From an uncultured Candidatus Melainabacteria bacterium (GTDB taxonomy: Bacteria; Cyanobacteriota; Vampirovibrionia; Gastranaerophilales; Gastranaerophilaceae): DNA of 64,000 nucleotides. How positions within the stretch are numbered: position 1 is the stretch's first letter; every line of letters begins with the position of its first letter. Where the stretch lies: the NCBI GenBank assembly GCA_934718275.1, contig CAKUZD010000001.1, positions 276,087 to 340,086 on the forward strand, written 5' to 3'. Made by a program: the position numbers and the translations under genes. Positions 7,806 through 16,589 of this stretch are shown here, one piece after another. The notes beneath the pieces were generated by a model. The model saw nothing but the letters and a program-made list of their open reading frames with translations. It was not told the origin of the DNA and ran no database searches.

Positions 7806-7940
7806 ATGAAATATCAATGTGACGTATGTCAATGGGTTTATGACGAAGAAAAAGAAGGTAAAAAATTTGAAGAATTACCAACTACCTATGAATGCCCAAT
7901 TTGTGGAGCAACAAAAGACATGTTCTCAAAACTCGAATAA
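7806..7940 (+). CDS. Minimal rubredoxin
   Basis: 44 residues. Two iron-binding pairs: CDVC (residues 5-8) and CPIC (30-33), with WVYDEEKEGKKFEELP between them, and the closing GATKDMFSKLE typical of rubredoxins and of the rubredoxin-like tail of rubrerythrins. It is shorter than standard rubredoxins (about 52-54 residues) because the loop between the pairs is trimmed. RBS AAGGAG 7 nt before the ATG. One-electron carrier, probably in oxygen/peroxide detoxification in an anaerobe (family knowledge; partner not seen here). It ends before a bidirectional terminator. Confidence 0.9.
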   Translation: MKYQCDVCQWVYDEEKEGKKFEELPTTYECPICGATKDMFSKLE

Positions 7941-8003
7941 TACAAAGTCTGAAATTACAACCTACCAACTTTTTTGACACAACAATTACACAATAGCATT
8001 AAA

Positions 8004-8034
8004 AAAGGCTTTCAGATATTTTCTGAAAGCCTTT
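8004..8034. terminator. Bidirectional terminator between rubredoxin and tRNA-Pro
   Basis: AAAGGCTTTCAGA pairs with TCTGAAAGCCTTT around a short AT loop. It is flanked by A-rich sequence on the left and T-containing sequence on the right, so it can stop the plus-strand rubredoxin transcript and the minus-strand tRNA transcript. Confidence 0.8.
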
Positions 8035-8042
8035 AATTTAAA

Positions 8043-8119
8043 TGGTCGGGATGACACGATTTGAACGTGCGACCCCCTCGTCCCAAGCGAGGTGCGCTAC
8101 CAAGCTGCGCCACATCCCG
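8043..8119 (-). tRNA. tRNA-Pro (UGG), CCA encoded
   Basis: Read on the minus strand: acceptor CGGGATG pairing with CATCCCG, D-arm GCGCAGCTTGGTAGCGC, anticodon stem CCTCG/CGAGG with loop CTTGGGA (anticodon TGG), T-arm with GTTCAAATC, and a genome-encoded 3' CCA at 8045-8043. 77 nt with no intron. Confidence 0.97.
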
Positions 8120-8276
8120 TCACTGCTGACAAGATTTAGTGTATTATAAACAAATTTTATAGTCAAGTGTTTTTATAAATATTTTTATTTCAAATAACTT
8201 AAACAAGTTCTTAATAAAAACCAAAGTTTACAATTTATTGACTTGACTAATATTTTATAATAACCTTTTAGAAGAT

Positions 8277-8343
8277 GTCATTCTGAGATAGATTAGAAAT
8301 TCTTCGCAAGACTCGGAAGGACAATTCTAAAGTCGAAGAATTT
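8277..8343 (+). repeat. Dispersed TCATTCTGAG-type repeat copy forming a hairpin in the yidC leader
   Basis: GTCATTCTGAGATAGATTAG at 8277-8296 resembles copies at 38539, 62876, 63410 and 63748. AAATTCTTCG (about 8298-8306) and CGAAGAATTT (8334-8343) form an inverted repeat that would fold in the yidC mRNA leader just before the RBS AGAGGATTAGGG. The rest of 8120-8276 is AT-rich and shows nothing else recognisable. Confidence 0.5.
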
Positions 8344-8365
8344 AATATTAAGAGGATTAGGGAAA

Positions 8366-9454
8366 TTGGATTTTACTACTTTAACTATTGAAGCATTAAA
8401 AGCTTTAGCTTCTATTGTTGGCAGCTACGGACTTGCAATTATATTATTAACTATTGTTGTCAGACTTGCGATGTGGCCATTAAATGTATCACAACAACGT
8501 TCAATGAAGATGATGCAATCATTACAGCCAAAAATCAAGGCAATTCAGGACAGATATAAAAATGATCCGCAAAGGATGCAACAAAAGCTCATGGAATTCT
8601 ATAAAGAACATAAATTTAATCCTATGGGTGGCTGTTTACCATTACTAATACAATTACCAATATTTATTCTATTGTATTCAGCATTAATGAGCCCTCAATT
8701 TATTCAAATTGCCGGAGACGCATCTTTCGGATTTTTAGGAAGATTAGATACTACATTACGCGCCACTGCAGGTCGCTCTTATGACGGCACTTTTGGCGTA
8801 TCTCAAGGCGATACTTTTACTATTGGAAAAACTGCAAAAGTATATCTTCCAAATGAAACAATTGAAAATGTAAAAGTTAAAAATGCAGCAAAGGCTATTG
8901 AAATTCAAGGAGAATTCAAACCGGGAGAAACTGTAGACTTTAAAATTGATTTAGATCATTTAGATTTAAAATTTGCACAGTTAGACCAAATAGAGAAAGC
9001 TGAAATTGCTGTTACTGATATGTCTAACAAAGAAATTGAAAATATTACATTTACAAAAGAGGGAAGTATTTTAGCTGCATCTGTTCCAACAACTGCCGCA
9101 TCGAGATCTTTCCATTGGGATGTATTTGCTTTAATCGCATTATTTGCACTAACAATGTTTGCTTCTCAAAAAATAATGATGGCAACGAATAAACCTAAAG
9201 ATGGCGCAGTTGACCCAACTCAAGAAGCTATCCAAAAATCAATGGGAACATTCATGCCTATTATGATTATTGGGACATTTGTAATTATCCCAATTCCTGC
9301 AGGTGTATTATTATACTTGGTAACAAGCAACGTTATACAAATAATTCAAACTGTTATTGTTAACAAACAAATTGATGCTGAACAAGCTAGGACTGACGTT
9401 TTGGCAAGTGATTCAGATGTTGCCGGAGCAAAACAAATTAAATCAAAAGAATAA
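8366..9454 (+). CDS. yidC: Membrane protein insertase YidC/Oxa1, short form with periplasmic insert
   Basis: 362 residues; inserts and folds inner-membrane proteins with or without SecYEG. It starts with TTG (8366) behind AGAGGATTAGGG. Seen: a TM helix near residues 20-40 with the conserved Arg in TIVVRLAMWPLN, the cytoplasmic hairpin QQRSMKMMQSLQPKIKAIQDRYKND, and TM segments near 95-116, 250-270 and 297-330. It lacks the large N-terminal P1 domain of proteobacterial YidC. An extra-membrane insert of about 120 residues (about 117-235, beta-rich and acidic) interrupts the fold after the second TM segment. rnpA and rpmH are not next to it here. Confidence 0.93.
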   Translation: MDFTTLTIEALKALASIVGSYGLAIILLTIVVRLAMWPLNVSQQRSMKMMQSLQPKIKAIQDRYKNDPQRMQQKLMEFYKEHKFNPMGGCLPLLIQLPIFILLYSALMSPQFIQIAGDASFGFLGRLDTTLRATAGRSYDGTFGVSQGDTFTIGKTAKVYLPNETIENVKVKNAAKAIEIQGEFKPGETVDFKIDLDHLDLKFAQLDQIEKAEIAVTDMSNKEIENITFTKEGSILAASVPTTAASRSFHWDVFALIALFALTMFASQKIMMATNKPKDGAVDPTQEAIQKSMGTFMPIMIIGTFVIIPIPAGVLLYLVTSNVIQIIQTVIVNKQIDAEQARTDVLASDSDVAGAKQIKSKE

Positions 9455-9504
9455 ATAGCATGCCTCAAATTTTTAAATTTAATTTTGAGCAGGAGTGATA
9501 AAAA

Positions 9505-10569
9505 ATGTTACTTTCAGAATATGATTACAATTTACCGGAAGAATTAATTGCACAGATGCCGGCAGATAAAAGAGAAAATTCAAAAATGATGGTTCTAAAC
9601 CGAAAGGATAGAACCATCACTCATAAACATTTCTATGACATTATAGACTTAATAGAACCTAATACATTGTTAGTTATGAATAATACTAAAGTTCTTCCGG
9701 CAAGGTTAATTGGACATAAAGATACCGGCGCAAAAATTGAAGTATTTTTGTTAAAGCAGAATAACAAAACAAAAAAAACAAATGAAGAAGTTTGGGAAGT
9801 TTTAATAAAACCGTCTAAAAGAGTCAAACCTGACACTATAATTAAGATTAGTGATGAATTGTCAGTCAAAGCTATTAAACGCCTTGAAGAAAATGGAGAA
9901 TGGCTTGTTGAACTTTTATTTGACGGTAACAACGTTTTAGATGTACTGCATAGAAACGGAAATATCCCACTTCCTCCATACATTCAACGAAAAATACAAA
10001 ATGAAGATTTAAAAAAACTGGACTTTGAACGTTATCAAACTGTTTATGCGCAGGATGAAGGTTCTGTAGCTGCACCGACTGCAGGTTTGCATTTTACCAA
10101 AGAAATATTGCACAAGCTTGAAGAAAAAGGGGTTGAATTAGCTTATGTAACACTCAATGTAGGACTAGGAACATTTCGCCCTGTTCAATGCGAAAACGTT
10201 GAAAACCACAAAATGCACTCAGAAACTTTCGAAATTCCACAAAAGGCGGCAGACCAAATAAACAGAGCCAAAAAAGAAGGTAAAAAAATTGTTGCAGTTG
10301 GAACCACAACAGTTCGAACTCTTGAAACTGCATACCAAAAATTTGGATGTATTAAACCTTGCCATGACCACTCTGAATTATTTATTTATCCTCCTTATGA
10401 ATTCAAAGTCATTGATAACTTAATAACAAATTTCCATTTACCAAAATCAACACTTTTAATGTTGGTAAGCGCATTAGCCGGGAAAGACTTCATTTTTGAA
10501 GCATACAAAGAAGCTATTGAAAACAAATACAGATTTTTCTCCTACGGAGATTGTATGTATATTTGTTAA
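9505..10569 (+). CDS. queA: S-adenosylmethionine:tRNA ribosyltransferase-isomerase
   Basis: Transfers the ribosyl part of SAM to 7-aminomethyl-7-deazaguanine in tRNA, making epoxyqueuosine. 354 residues, typical. Motifs: N-terminal YNLPEELIAQMPADKRENSKMM, NNTKVLPARLIG, EGSVAAPTAGLHFT, YVTLNVGLGTF and the C-terminal NLITNFHLPKSTLLMLVSALAG. The ribosome site AGGAG lies 7-8 nt before the ATG. It follows yidC by 50 bp in the same direction. Confidence 0.96.
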   Translation: MLLSEYDYNLPEELIAQMPADKRENSKMMVLNRKDRTITHKHFYDIIDLIEPNTLLVMNNTKVLPARLIGHKDTGAKIEVFLLKQNNKTKKTNEEVWEVLIKPSKRVKPDTIIKISDELSVKAIKRLEENGEWLVELLFDGNNVLDVLHRNGNIPLPPYIQRKIQNEDLKKLDFERYQTVYAQDEGSVAAPTAGLHFTKEILHKLEEKGVELAYVTLNVGLGTFRPVQCENVENHKMHSETFEIPQKAADQINRAKKEGKKIVAVGTTTVRTLETAYQKFGCIKPCHDHSELFIYPPYEFKVIDNLITNFHLPKSTLLMLVSALAGKDFIFEAYKEAIENKYRFFSYGDCMYIC

Positions 10570-10685
10570 TTTATCCACCCTTTGACATTTTTCAAAAAAT
10601 CATTAATTCAAATGATATACAACTCTATTCATAGATGTAGAATATAATTGTAGGATTAGGTAGAAAAATTTTTCAGAGGGAAACA

Positions 10686-11399
10686 ATGTTCTCACAATTT
10701 ATACAAAATTTATTAAATACAGGTGGACAAACTCAAGCTATGCAGAGATACACTCAACTTAGCAACAAAGTTAGTAGTATCAATAAAGAGTCTCAAAACC
10801 CACTTGATGCAATTTATCCAAACAATAACAATATAAATTCTCCCTCTTTTGAAAAAGTTTTGCAATCTTCAACAAAATCTAATTTTGGCACACTTTTACT
10901 TGATCCTCAATTTAAAAACGTAAATGCAAATATTGTAAAACAATCTCCTCAAATTAGCCTAAATAGAGCTCTTGAAGAAGCTGCCGCTTTGCAAGCCAAT
11001 ATTCCTGCACAAAAAACTTCTACAAAATCCCAAGTTTTAAATGTTGTTAACCAAATTTCTAAAAAATATGATGTAGATGAAAAACTTGTACAAGCTTTAA
11101 TTAAACAAGAGTCAGGGTTTAATCCTAAAGCGAAATCAAAATCGGGAGCTATGGGATTAATGCAATTGATGCCTTCAACAGCAAAAAATTTAGGCGTACA
11201 AGACCCATACAACATGGTTCAAAATGTTGAAGGTGGGGTTAAATATTTGAAATCAATGTTAAACAAATATAACGGAAATGTAATTCTTGCACTAGCTGCA
11301 TACAATGCAGGCCCTAACGCTGTAGATAAATACTCCGGAGTACCGCCTTACAAAGAAACACAAAATTACGTAAAGAATATCTTAGCAAACTATTTGTAA
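10686..11399 (+). CDS. SLT-family lytic transglycosylase without signal peptide
   Basis: 237 residues. The C-terminal 130 form a Slt/MltE-type domain: catalytic Glu in ALIKQESGFNP, then SGAMGLMQLMPSTAKNLG, AALAAYNAGPNAV-like motif ALAAYNAGPNAVDKYSG, and PPYKETQNYVKNI. The first 100 residues are Gln/Asn/Ser-rich and begin MFSQFIQNLLN with PSFEKVLQSS, resembling the leaders of muramidases that serve secretion or flagellar-type machines. No Sec signal is visible. It cleaves the glycan strand to 1,6-anhydromuramyl products (family). RBS AGAGGG before the ATG. Confidence 0.88.
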   Translation: MFSQFIQNLLNTGGQTQAMQRYTQLSNKVSSINKESQNPLDAIYPNNNNINSPSFEKVLQSSTKSNFGTLLLDPQFKNVNANIVKQSPQISLNRALEEAAALQANIPAQKTSTKSQVLNVVNQISKKYDVDEKLVQALIKQESGFNPKAKSKSGAMGLMQLMPSTAKNLGVQDPYNMVQNVEGGVKYLKSMLNKYNGNVILALAAYNAGPNAVDKYSGVPPYKETQNYVKNILANYL

Positions 11400-11484
11400 T
11401 AATTTAGCCTTTTTAAGCAGTCTAAATTATTGCCCTCTTTGCTTGTTTTTGTTACAATAAATTCATAAATAAGAAAGGTAGCAA

Positions 11485-12846
11485 ATGAAATTTTCATCAT
11501 CATTTAAAGTAGGGCTTTTAACTTTATTATCACTCATTTTATTAATTGGGGTTGTGTTTAAAGTAAAAGGAAGAACTTTTTCTTCTGCAGACAGAGTAGA
11601 AATCCAATTTAAAGATGTAAACGGCATGCGCCCCGGAGCAGGTGTTCAAATGATGGGATTAAGGGTTGGTCAAGTTGAAGAAATTACTCCCGTTATTGAT
11701 GGTGAAAACAGTTATGTTAAAGTAAAATTTGTAATAACTGACCCAAATGTAGAAATACCAAAAGCCTCTACATTTTCTATTCAACAGTCAGGTTTAATCG
11801 GAGAGTTGTTTTTAGAAATCACTCCTCCTAAAATTCGTACTGTTTACATACCTATGCTAAATAAAGACATTCTATATAAAGATGATAATGTCCAAATGAA
11901 ATTGGACAAAAAGTATTACGATGTAGGAAAAATAAAAAATATAGAAGTCGTTTCAAGAGATATAGTACCTTTTAATGTAAAAGACAGAATTAAAACAAAC
12001 TATGCTTACAAAATTGATTATGTAATCAACCTTCCCGGGCTTATATTACCGGAATTTTTAAAAGGAAAAGTTGTTAGAGAACAAGGGACAAACAAACTTT
12101 TAATCTCTACTCTTGACGACATAACATTACCATATCCAAAACAAACATCTCCTTACACAATAGTTGAACCAATGAGAATTGCAGATTTTATGGATTGGCA
12201 ATATCGAGCAGCAGAATCATTAACAGAAACAAATAAAAAAATTAATGACTTACTTTCAGACCAAGTTATTGCAGAGTTAAAAATGTCTGTTCGCAATATT
12301 AACTCTTTAACCGGTCAAACAAGTATTACAATGGGTAAACTTAATACCTTAATTGATAATTCCAGCAGTGATTTAGAACAATTAATGGTCATGATGGATA
12401 AAGCAACCACTGATTTTAATATGCTGTCTTACAACATCAATAATATTATTGGAGACCCTCAATTTAAAACAACAATTATGTCTACTGCAGACTCTGTTGA
12501 TAAGCTGTCCCAAAACCTTAACAAGATTATTGGAGATGAAAAAGAAGCAGAACAAATGGCTGAAGATTTGCGAGCAATTACACATAATGTTAACGAAATC
12601 AGCGGTTATGTAAATTCAATGACCAAAGATGATCAATTAAAGAAAGACATAAATAGAGCTGTCGCAAATGTAAATACTGCTATGGTAGATATCTCTACTA
12701 CACTAAATACGGTTAACAAATTAACTCCGGACAAGAAAACAGAATTGCAATCAATTATTGAAGATACAAGAGAAACAACTTGTAATTTAAGAAAATTTTC
12801 TGAAAAACTAAATAAAAGATTTTTACTTTGGAGATTAATGTTCTAA
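11485..12846 (+). CDS. MCE/MlaD-family lipid transport protein
   Basis: 453 residues. A single N-terminal TM anchor (FKVGLLTLLSLILLIGVVF, about 8-26) is followed by the MlaD domain: VEIQFKDVNGMRPGAGVQMMGLRVGQV near 42-68. A long helical, coiled-coil-like C-terminal region (about 250-440) probably forms the tunnel-like needle seen in MCE proteins. Expected role: periplasmic substrate-binding part of an ABC system moving phospholipids between membranes; the permease and ATPase are not in the window. Its stop overlaps the lpxK start (TAATG), tying it to outer-membrane construction. Confidence 0.9.
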   Translation: MKFSSSFKVGLLTLLSLILLIGVVFKVKGRTFSSADRVEIQFKDVNGMRPGAGVQMMGLRVGQVEEITPVIDGENSYVKVKFVITDPNVEIPKASTFSIQQSGLIGELFLEITPPKIRTVYIPMLNKDILYKDDNVQMKLDKKYYDVGKIKNIEVVSRDIVPFNVKDRIKTNYAYKIDYVINLPGLILPEFLKGKVVREQGTNKLLISTLDDITLPYPKQTSPYTIVEPMRIADFMDWQYRAAESLTETNKKINDLLSDQVIAELKMSVRNINSLTGQTSITMGKLNTLIDNSSSDLEQLMVMMDKATTDFNMLSYNINNIIGDPQFKTTIMSTADSVDKLSQNLNKIIGDEKEAEQMAEDLRAITHNVNEISGYVNSMTKDDQLKKDINRAVANVNTAMVDISTTLNTVNKLTPDKKTELQSIIEDTRETTCNLRKFSEKLNKRFLLWRLMF

Positions 12847-13856
12847 TGAATTTTAAAACAGAAATAACAAAAATTCACTATGACAAAAATGCTGCAGGTT
12901 TCTTAGTAAAACTTTTAGAGTTTGCATCTGTTTTTTACGGGATAGGTAGTGGTTTAAAAAATAAACTATATGATACCAAAATTCTGAAACCTAAAAAAGT
13001 TAATGCATTTGTCATTTCAGTTGGCAACATTACAACAGGAGGAGTTGGAAAAACTCCGGTAGTTGCGGAAATTGCCAAATATTTAACCTCAAAAGGAGAA
13101 AAAGTTGCAATTATTTCAAGAGGTTATGGCGGAAAACTTTCTAACAAAAATATTAATATAATTTCTGACGGGAAAAATATTTTTTATAATGCAAGATTAG
13201 CCGGAGACGAACCTTTTTGGCTTGCTCAAAATTGTAAAGAAACAATTGTCGTAACGACCAAAAATCGTTATGCCGGTGCAAAATTCGCTATTGAAAAATT
13301 TGGAGTAACACAAATTATTCTTGATGATGGTTTTCAACATAGAAAACTTCATAGAGACCTGGATATAGTCCTTATGGATAGCAAAATGGGATTCGGGAAT
13401 GAGAAACTTCTTCCTGCCGGCCCATTGAGAGAAGGTATGGAGGCTTTCTCAAGAATTAACAAATTGGTTGTTGTAAGTAAAGATACAGACCATTCTCGCG
13501 CAGAAAAAATTGCCAAAATAATGTCAAAAAAAATGAAAGTAAAAACTGTTGTTTGTGTAACTGAGCCTGATTTTGTATATAACATAAAAACAAACGAAAA
13601 ACTTGAAGATAATGCTAAAATAACTGCAATTTGCGCCATTGGTCAACCAAAACAATTTTATCAGTTTTTAAACAATTATGAAATTAAACAAACAATTGAT
13701 TTTGACGACCATCACATGTATACAGAAAACGAGTTGCCTTCCGGCATAATTGTAACAACAGAAAAAGATGCTGTTAAAATGAAGGATTTCACACGCAACG
13801 ACATCTATGCTTTAAAATTAAAAACCTCTATTGATGTTGAATTTTTATTAGATTAA
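12846..13856 (+). CDS. lpxK: Tetraacyldisaccharide 4'-kinase
   Basis: Phosphorylates the 4' position of the lipid A disaccharide precursor at the inner membrane. 336 residues from the ATG that overlaps the mlaD stop; an ORF start 18 bases upstream exists but lies inside mlaD. Motifs: P-loop SVGNITTGGVGKTPV near 55-70, SRGYGGK, AGDEPFWLA, and LDDGFQHRKLHRDLDIVLMD. The presence of LpxK shows the cell makes lipid A, so it is diderm. Normal length. Confidence 0.95.
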   Translation: MNFKTEITKIHYDKNAAGFLVKLLEFASVFYGIGSGLKNKLYDTKILKPKKVNAFVISVGNITTGGVGKTPVVAEIAKYLTSKGEKVAIISRGYGGKLSNKNINIISDGKNIFYNARLAGDEPFWLAQNCKETIVVTTKNRYAGAKFAIEKFGVTQIILDDGFQHRKLHRDLDIVLMDSKMGFGNEKLLPAGPLREGMEAFSRINKLVVVSKDTDHSRAEKIAKIMSKKMKVKTVVCVTEPDFVYNIKTNEKLEDNAKITAICAIGQPKQFYQFLNNYEIKQTIDFDDHHMYTENELPSGIIVTTEKDAVKMKDFTRNDIYALKLKTSIDVEFLLD

Positions 13857-13902
13857 TGATAACTTTCATATAAAAGAATGTGTACTTTTTACAAAAAAAC
13901 AT

Positions 13903-13914
13903 TATCATATAAAT
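13903..13914 (+). promoter_or_regulatory. -10 box placed for a leaderless start
   Basis: TATCAT (13903-13908) lies exactly 6 nt before the ATG at 13915 and no Shine-Dalgarno sequence is present. This matches the geometry at 22050, 29785 and 44113. Confidence 0.4.
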
Positions 13915-14445
13915 ATGAAAAAACTTTTATTTATAATCTTAATACTATTCTGCTTTGCAGGAAATTATGCTCTCGCAGACGGAGATTTGTGGGATAATTT
14001 TGGAGATCAAAATACCTATGGACAAAAAGCCGTAACTGATCAGGATTTTCAAAAAGCATTGGATAGCAAGAAAACTAAAAAGAAAAAAAACAAAAACATT
14101 CCCAAAGGAGAAAGTTTTTCTCAAAGTAATGAAACTGAAGCTATTACAAATACAAGTAAAGAACTTCCAATTCTATTAATACCTTTGACTTTAAAGGTTG
14201 GTGACGGAATAATTCCAATTGGTCATTATCAAGTTGAAGGAATAAAAGAAAACGGACAAATTTTCTTAGAACTATACCAAGGGCATACCGTTATTGCAAA
14301 ACTTCCTGCAGAAGAAACAAATGACGATTTTGGAGAACAATCTATCAACTTCGTAAAACTTATCCCACATGGCGATTACCATGTTCAAATTATATATGGT
14401 TGTATTGATTTTAACGCCTATTCAGTAATTGACATTGATGAATAG
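13915..14445 (+). CDS. Exported protein of unknown function
   Basis: 176 residues with a Sec signal peptide (MKKLLFIILILFCFAGNYALA, likely cut before DGD). A Lys-rich stretch (KKTKKKKNKN, about 57-67) follows, then a beta-rich C-terminal domain with VGDGIIPIGHYQVEG and FLELYQGHTVIAKLPAEE. No family recognised. The start is fixed by the signal peptide; it has no ribosome site and may be translated leaderless. It follows lpxK and precedes deoB, but its function is unclear. Confidence 0.75.
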   Translation: MKKLLFIILILFCFAGNYALADGDLWDNFGDQNTYGQKAVTDQDFQKALDSKKTKKKKNKNIPKGESFSQSNETEAITNTSKELPILLIPLTLKVGDGIIPIGHYQVEGIKENGQIFLELYQGHTVIAKLPAEETNDDFGEQSINFVKLIPHGDYHVQIIYGCIDFNAYSVIDIDE

Positions 14446-14481
14446 TATTGCTAAAATTGGGATAAGAAAAGGGGTGTAAAT

Positions 14482-15660
14482 ATGAAAAGAGCAATTGTAA
14501 TGGTTATTGATTCTATGGGTACAGGCGCTATGCCTGATTGTCAAGAATTTAACGATATACCGGAATGCAACACTTTAAAACATGTTTGTGAATTTAACAA
14601 CGGATTAAATGTTCCTAACATGGAGAAAATGGGACTTGGAAATATTCAAGATTATGAAGGTATAAAAAAAGTTGAAAACCCTACTGCACAGTATGGAATT
14701 ATGGAAGAAAAGTCTAAGGGTAAAGATACAACTACAGGACATTGGGAAATGGCAGGTATTGTATCGGCAAAACCTTTTGCAACATTTCCGGAAGGTTTTC
14801 CTCAAGAACTTGTTGAAGAATTTATAAAAGAAACTAATTGCGGAGGAATTTTAGCAAACAAACCTGCAAGCGGAACTGCAATTATTACAGAACTTAATGA
14901 AGAACATCATAAAACAAAATTTCCAATTGTTTACACCAGTGCTGACAGTGTTTTCCAAATCGCAGTTGATACTGATTTAATCCCACTTGAAACTCTTTAT
15001 CAATGGTGCACAATAGCTAGAAAAATTTTAGATAATGGGAATTGGAATGTTTCCAGAGTAATTGCAAGACCTTACAAAATTATTGATGGAAAGCCTACAA
15101 GAATTTCTAAAGACAGAAGGGACTATTCAATGATACCTCCGCACTCGGTATTAAATGATATTAAAGCAGCCGGAGCTAAGGTTATTGGGATTGGTAAAAT
15201 TGAGGACATTTTCTCAAAATCAGGCATTACGCACGCTATACATACAGGTTGCAATAAAGAAGGCTTAGAACTTACGCTAAAAGCTGTTAAAAATGAATTA
15301 GATTTAGATAAAATAGCTTATAACCCAAATACTCAATTTACAAATGATGCGTCATTTATTTTTACAAATCTTGTAGATACAGACATGCTTTTTGGCCATA
15401 GAAATGATGCCAAAGGCTATGGTAAAGCTATTGAAGAAATTGATACCTATGTTGATGACATAGTAAATTCTATGACTAATGAAGATTTGTTAATAATAAC
15501 AGCGGACCATGGCTGTGACCCAACTGTTGCAGGAACAGACCATACAAGAGAATATGTTCCAATCCTTATATTTAATAAAAAACAAAAAGGTGAAAACCTT
15601 GGTATGATAAAAGGTTTTGACTATATTGCCAATAGAATAAAAAGTTGGTTAGAAATATAG
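14482..15660 (+). CDS. deoB: Phosphopentomutase
   Basis: Interconverts (deoxy)ribose-1-phosphate and -5-phosphate in nucleoside salvage. 392 residues, normal. Alkaline-phosphatase-like fold with metal ligands: MVIDSMGTGAMPD near 7-19, GKDTTTGHWEMAG, TNLVDTDMLFGHRND, and the C-terminal ADHGCDPTVAGTDHTREYVP. RBS AAAAGGGG before the ATG. Confidence 0.96.
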   Translation: MKRAIVMVIDSMGTGAMPDCQEFNDIPECNTLKHVCEFNNGLNVPNMEKMGLGNIQDYEGIKKVENPTAQYGIMEEKSKGKDTTTGHWEMAGIVSAKPFATFPEGFPQELVEEFIKETNCGGILANKPASGTAIITELNEEHHKTKFPIVYTSADSVFQIAVDTDLIPLETLYQWCTIARKILDNGNWNVSRVIARPYKIIDGKPTRISKDRRDYSMIPPHSVLNDIKAAGAKVIGIGKIEDIFSKSGITHAIHTGCNKEGLELTLKAVKNELDLDKIAYNPNTQFTNDASFIFTNLVDTDMLFGHRNDAKGYGKAIEEIDTYVDDIVNSMTNEDLLIITADHGCDPTVAGTDHTREYVPILIFNKKQKGENLGMIKGFDYIANRIKSWLEI

Positions 15661-15749
15661 TTATACAATTGAAATTTAAAATCTTTTATATTATAATCAA
15701 TATTGTGAAGAAATTCACAATTGTATAAAAACATAAGGAGAAAGTAGAA

Positions 15750-15926
15750 ATGACAGTAACAGTAAACGATTCTTGTATCGGATGCGGCGCTTGCGAATCA
15801 ATTTGCGATGCAGTATTCTCAGTAGATGGAACAGCTCTAGTTGATGAAGCAGCAGTTGCAGATAATATGGATTGCGTAAAAGAAGCAGCAGAAGCTTGCC
15901 CTGTATCGGCAATCGAAGTTGAATAG
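15750..15926 (+). CDS. Small [4Fe-4S] ferredoxin
   Basis: 58 residues. Cluster ligands C-x2-C-x2-C in SCIGCGACES (Cys 9, 12, 15) and a remote CP in EACPVSAIEV. Two further cysteines (in SICDAVF and DCVKE) sit where single-cluster Thermotoga/Desulfovibrio-type ferredoxins form a disulfide, so one cluster is more likely than two. Strongly acidic. RBS AAGGAG. Electron carrier for anaerobic oxidoreductases; it has its own terminator. Confidence 0.93.
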   Translation: MTVTVNDSCIGCGACESICDAVFSVDGTALVDEAAVADNMDCVKEAAEACPVSAIEVE

Positions 15927-15953
15927 TTTTAAATAAAAAAAATATTTAACAGT

Positions 15954-15985
15954 AAAAAAGTTCGGTTTATAACCGAACTTTTTTG
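15954..15985 (+). terminator. Intrinsic terminator after ferredoxin
   Basis: AAAAAAGTTCGGTT pairs perfectly with AACCGAACTTTTTT around TAT; T-rich on the plus strand, A-rich on the left so possibly bidirectional for the convergent gene at 16015. Confidence 0.9.
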
Positions 15986-16014
15986 CTACATATCACATAA
16001 CTATATACATAATC

Positions 16015-16488
16015 CTATCTGTTATATTCACATACAAATACGATTTTTTTCCTTTTAACATCTTCTAAGTTCATACCATCTATCGGAGTAACGTTGCCCT
16101 CATTATCAACATTTCCTTCAATAGAGCAAACATATCTATCCGAAGCAACCTGCCCTGACGGTCTTTGAGATTGTTTGGCTTCAAGATTATTCATCCTTGA
16201 ATTCATTCTATCTTCAAGCAGCCTTAATTGTTCGACAACTTCTGTTGAATTAATATTATTATCATTATTATAACGTTCCATATCACGCTCTTTATCATAA
16301 TCCTGTCGAGAATCACTTCCATCAGAGTATCTTTCTTCGTTATAATTTTTATCATTATTAGCTGAATTTTTGTCACCTTTATATTTATTCATAAGCATTG
16401 GTGCACTAATAATCATCACAACTCCCAAAATAATTACCAAAACAATAGCATAACCCATAGTTGACATGGCACTCTTTTTACTAAACAT
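16015..16488 (-). CDS. Single-pass membrane protein with coiled-coil, unknown
   Basis: 157 residues from the ATG at 16488-16486 (MFSKKSAMST), preceded by RBS GAGAGGATTGG. A longer in-frame start would include the -10 box and the preceding terminator, so it is rejected. One TM helix (about 10-30, YAIVLVIILGVVMIISAPMLM), then a highly charged Asp/Asn/Lys/Tyr-rich linker, a predicted coiled coil (VVEQLRLLEDRMNSRMNNLEA) and a C-terminal stretch with two cysteines. No family recognised. Confidence 0.7.
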   Translation of the reverse strand: MFSKKSAMSTMGYAIVLVIILGVVMIISAPMLMNKYKGDKNSANNDKNYNEERYSDGSDSRQDYDKERDMERYNNDNNINSTEVVEQLRLLEDRMNSRMNNLEAKQSQRPSGQVASDRYVCSIEGNVDNEGNVTPIDGMNLEDVKRKKIVFVCEYNR

Positions 16489-16513
16489 AAAAACCAATCC
16501 TCTCTTGAATTCG

Positions 16514-16542
16514 ATTATAGCATATAAAACAGGTAGATTCAA
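16514..16542 (-). promoter_or_regulatory. Housekeeping-type promoter for the gene at 16015-16488
   Basis: On the minus strand TTGAAT (16542-16537) and TATAAT (16519-16514) are 17 nt apart, a canonical vegetative promoter. It lies within the loop and right arm of the pckA terminator hairpin, so termination and re-initiation overlap. Confidence 0.7.
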
Positions 16543-16561
16543 CATTGTAAACCTACCTGTT
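16528..16561 (-). terminator. Terminator hairpin after pckA
   Basis: Perfect 9-bp inverted repeat AACAGGTAG (16528-16536) / CTACCTGTT (16553-16561), followed on the minus strand by TTTAT. Confidence 0.6.
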
Positions 16562-16589
16562 CCAAAATTTAATATTAATAAGTTAAAAG

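Noticed and set aside
10583..10655. Lytic transglycosylase promoter as a copy of the bipartite element
   Set aside because: A TATAAT-like box exists but the CAA element and spacing do not line up.
15666..15700. Ferredoxin promoter as an eighth copy of the bipartite element
   Set aside because: CAATT and AAAATC are present but 12 nt apart, not 15, so it was not counted.
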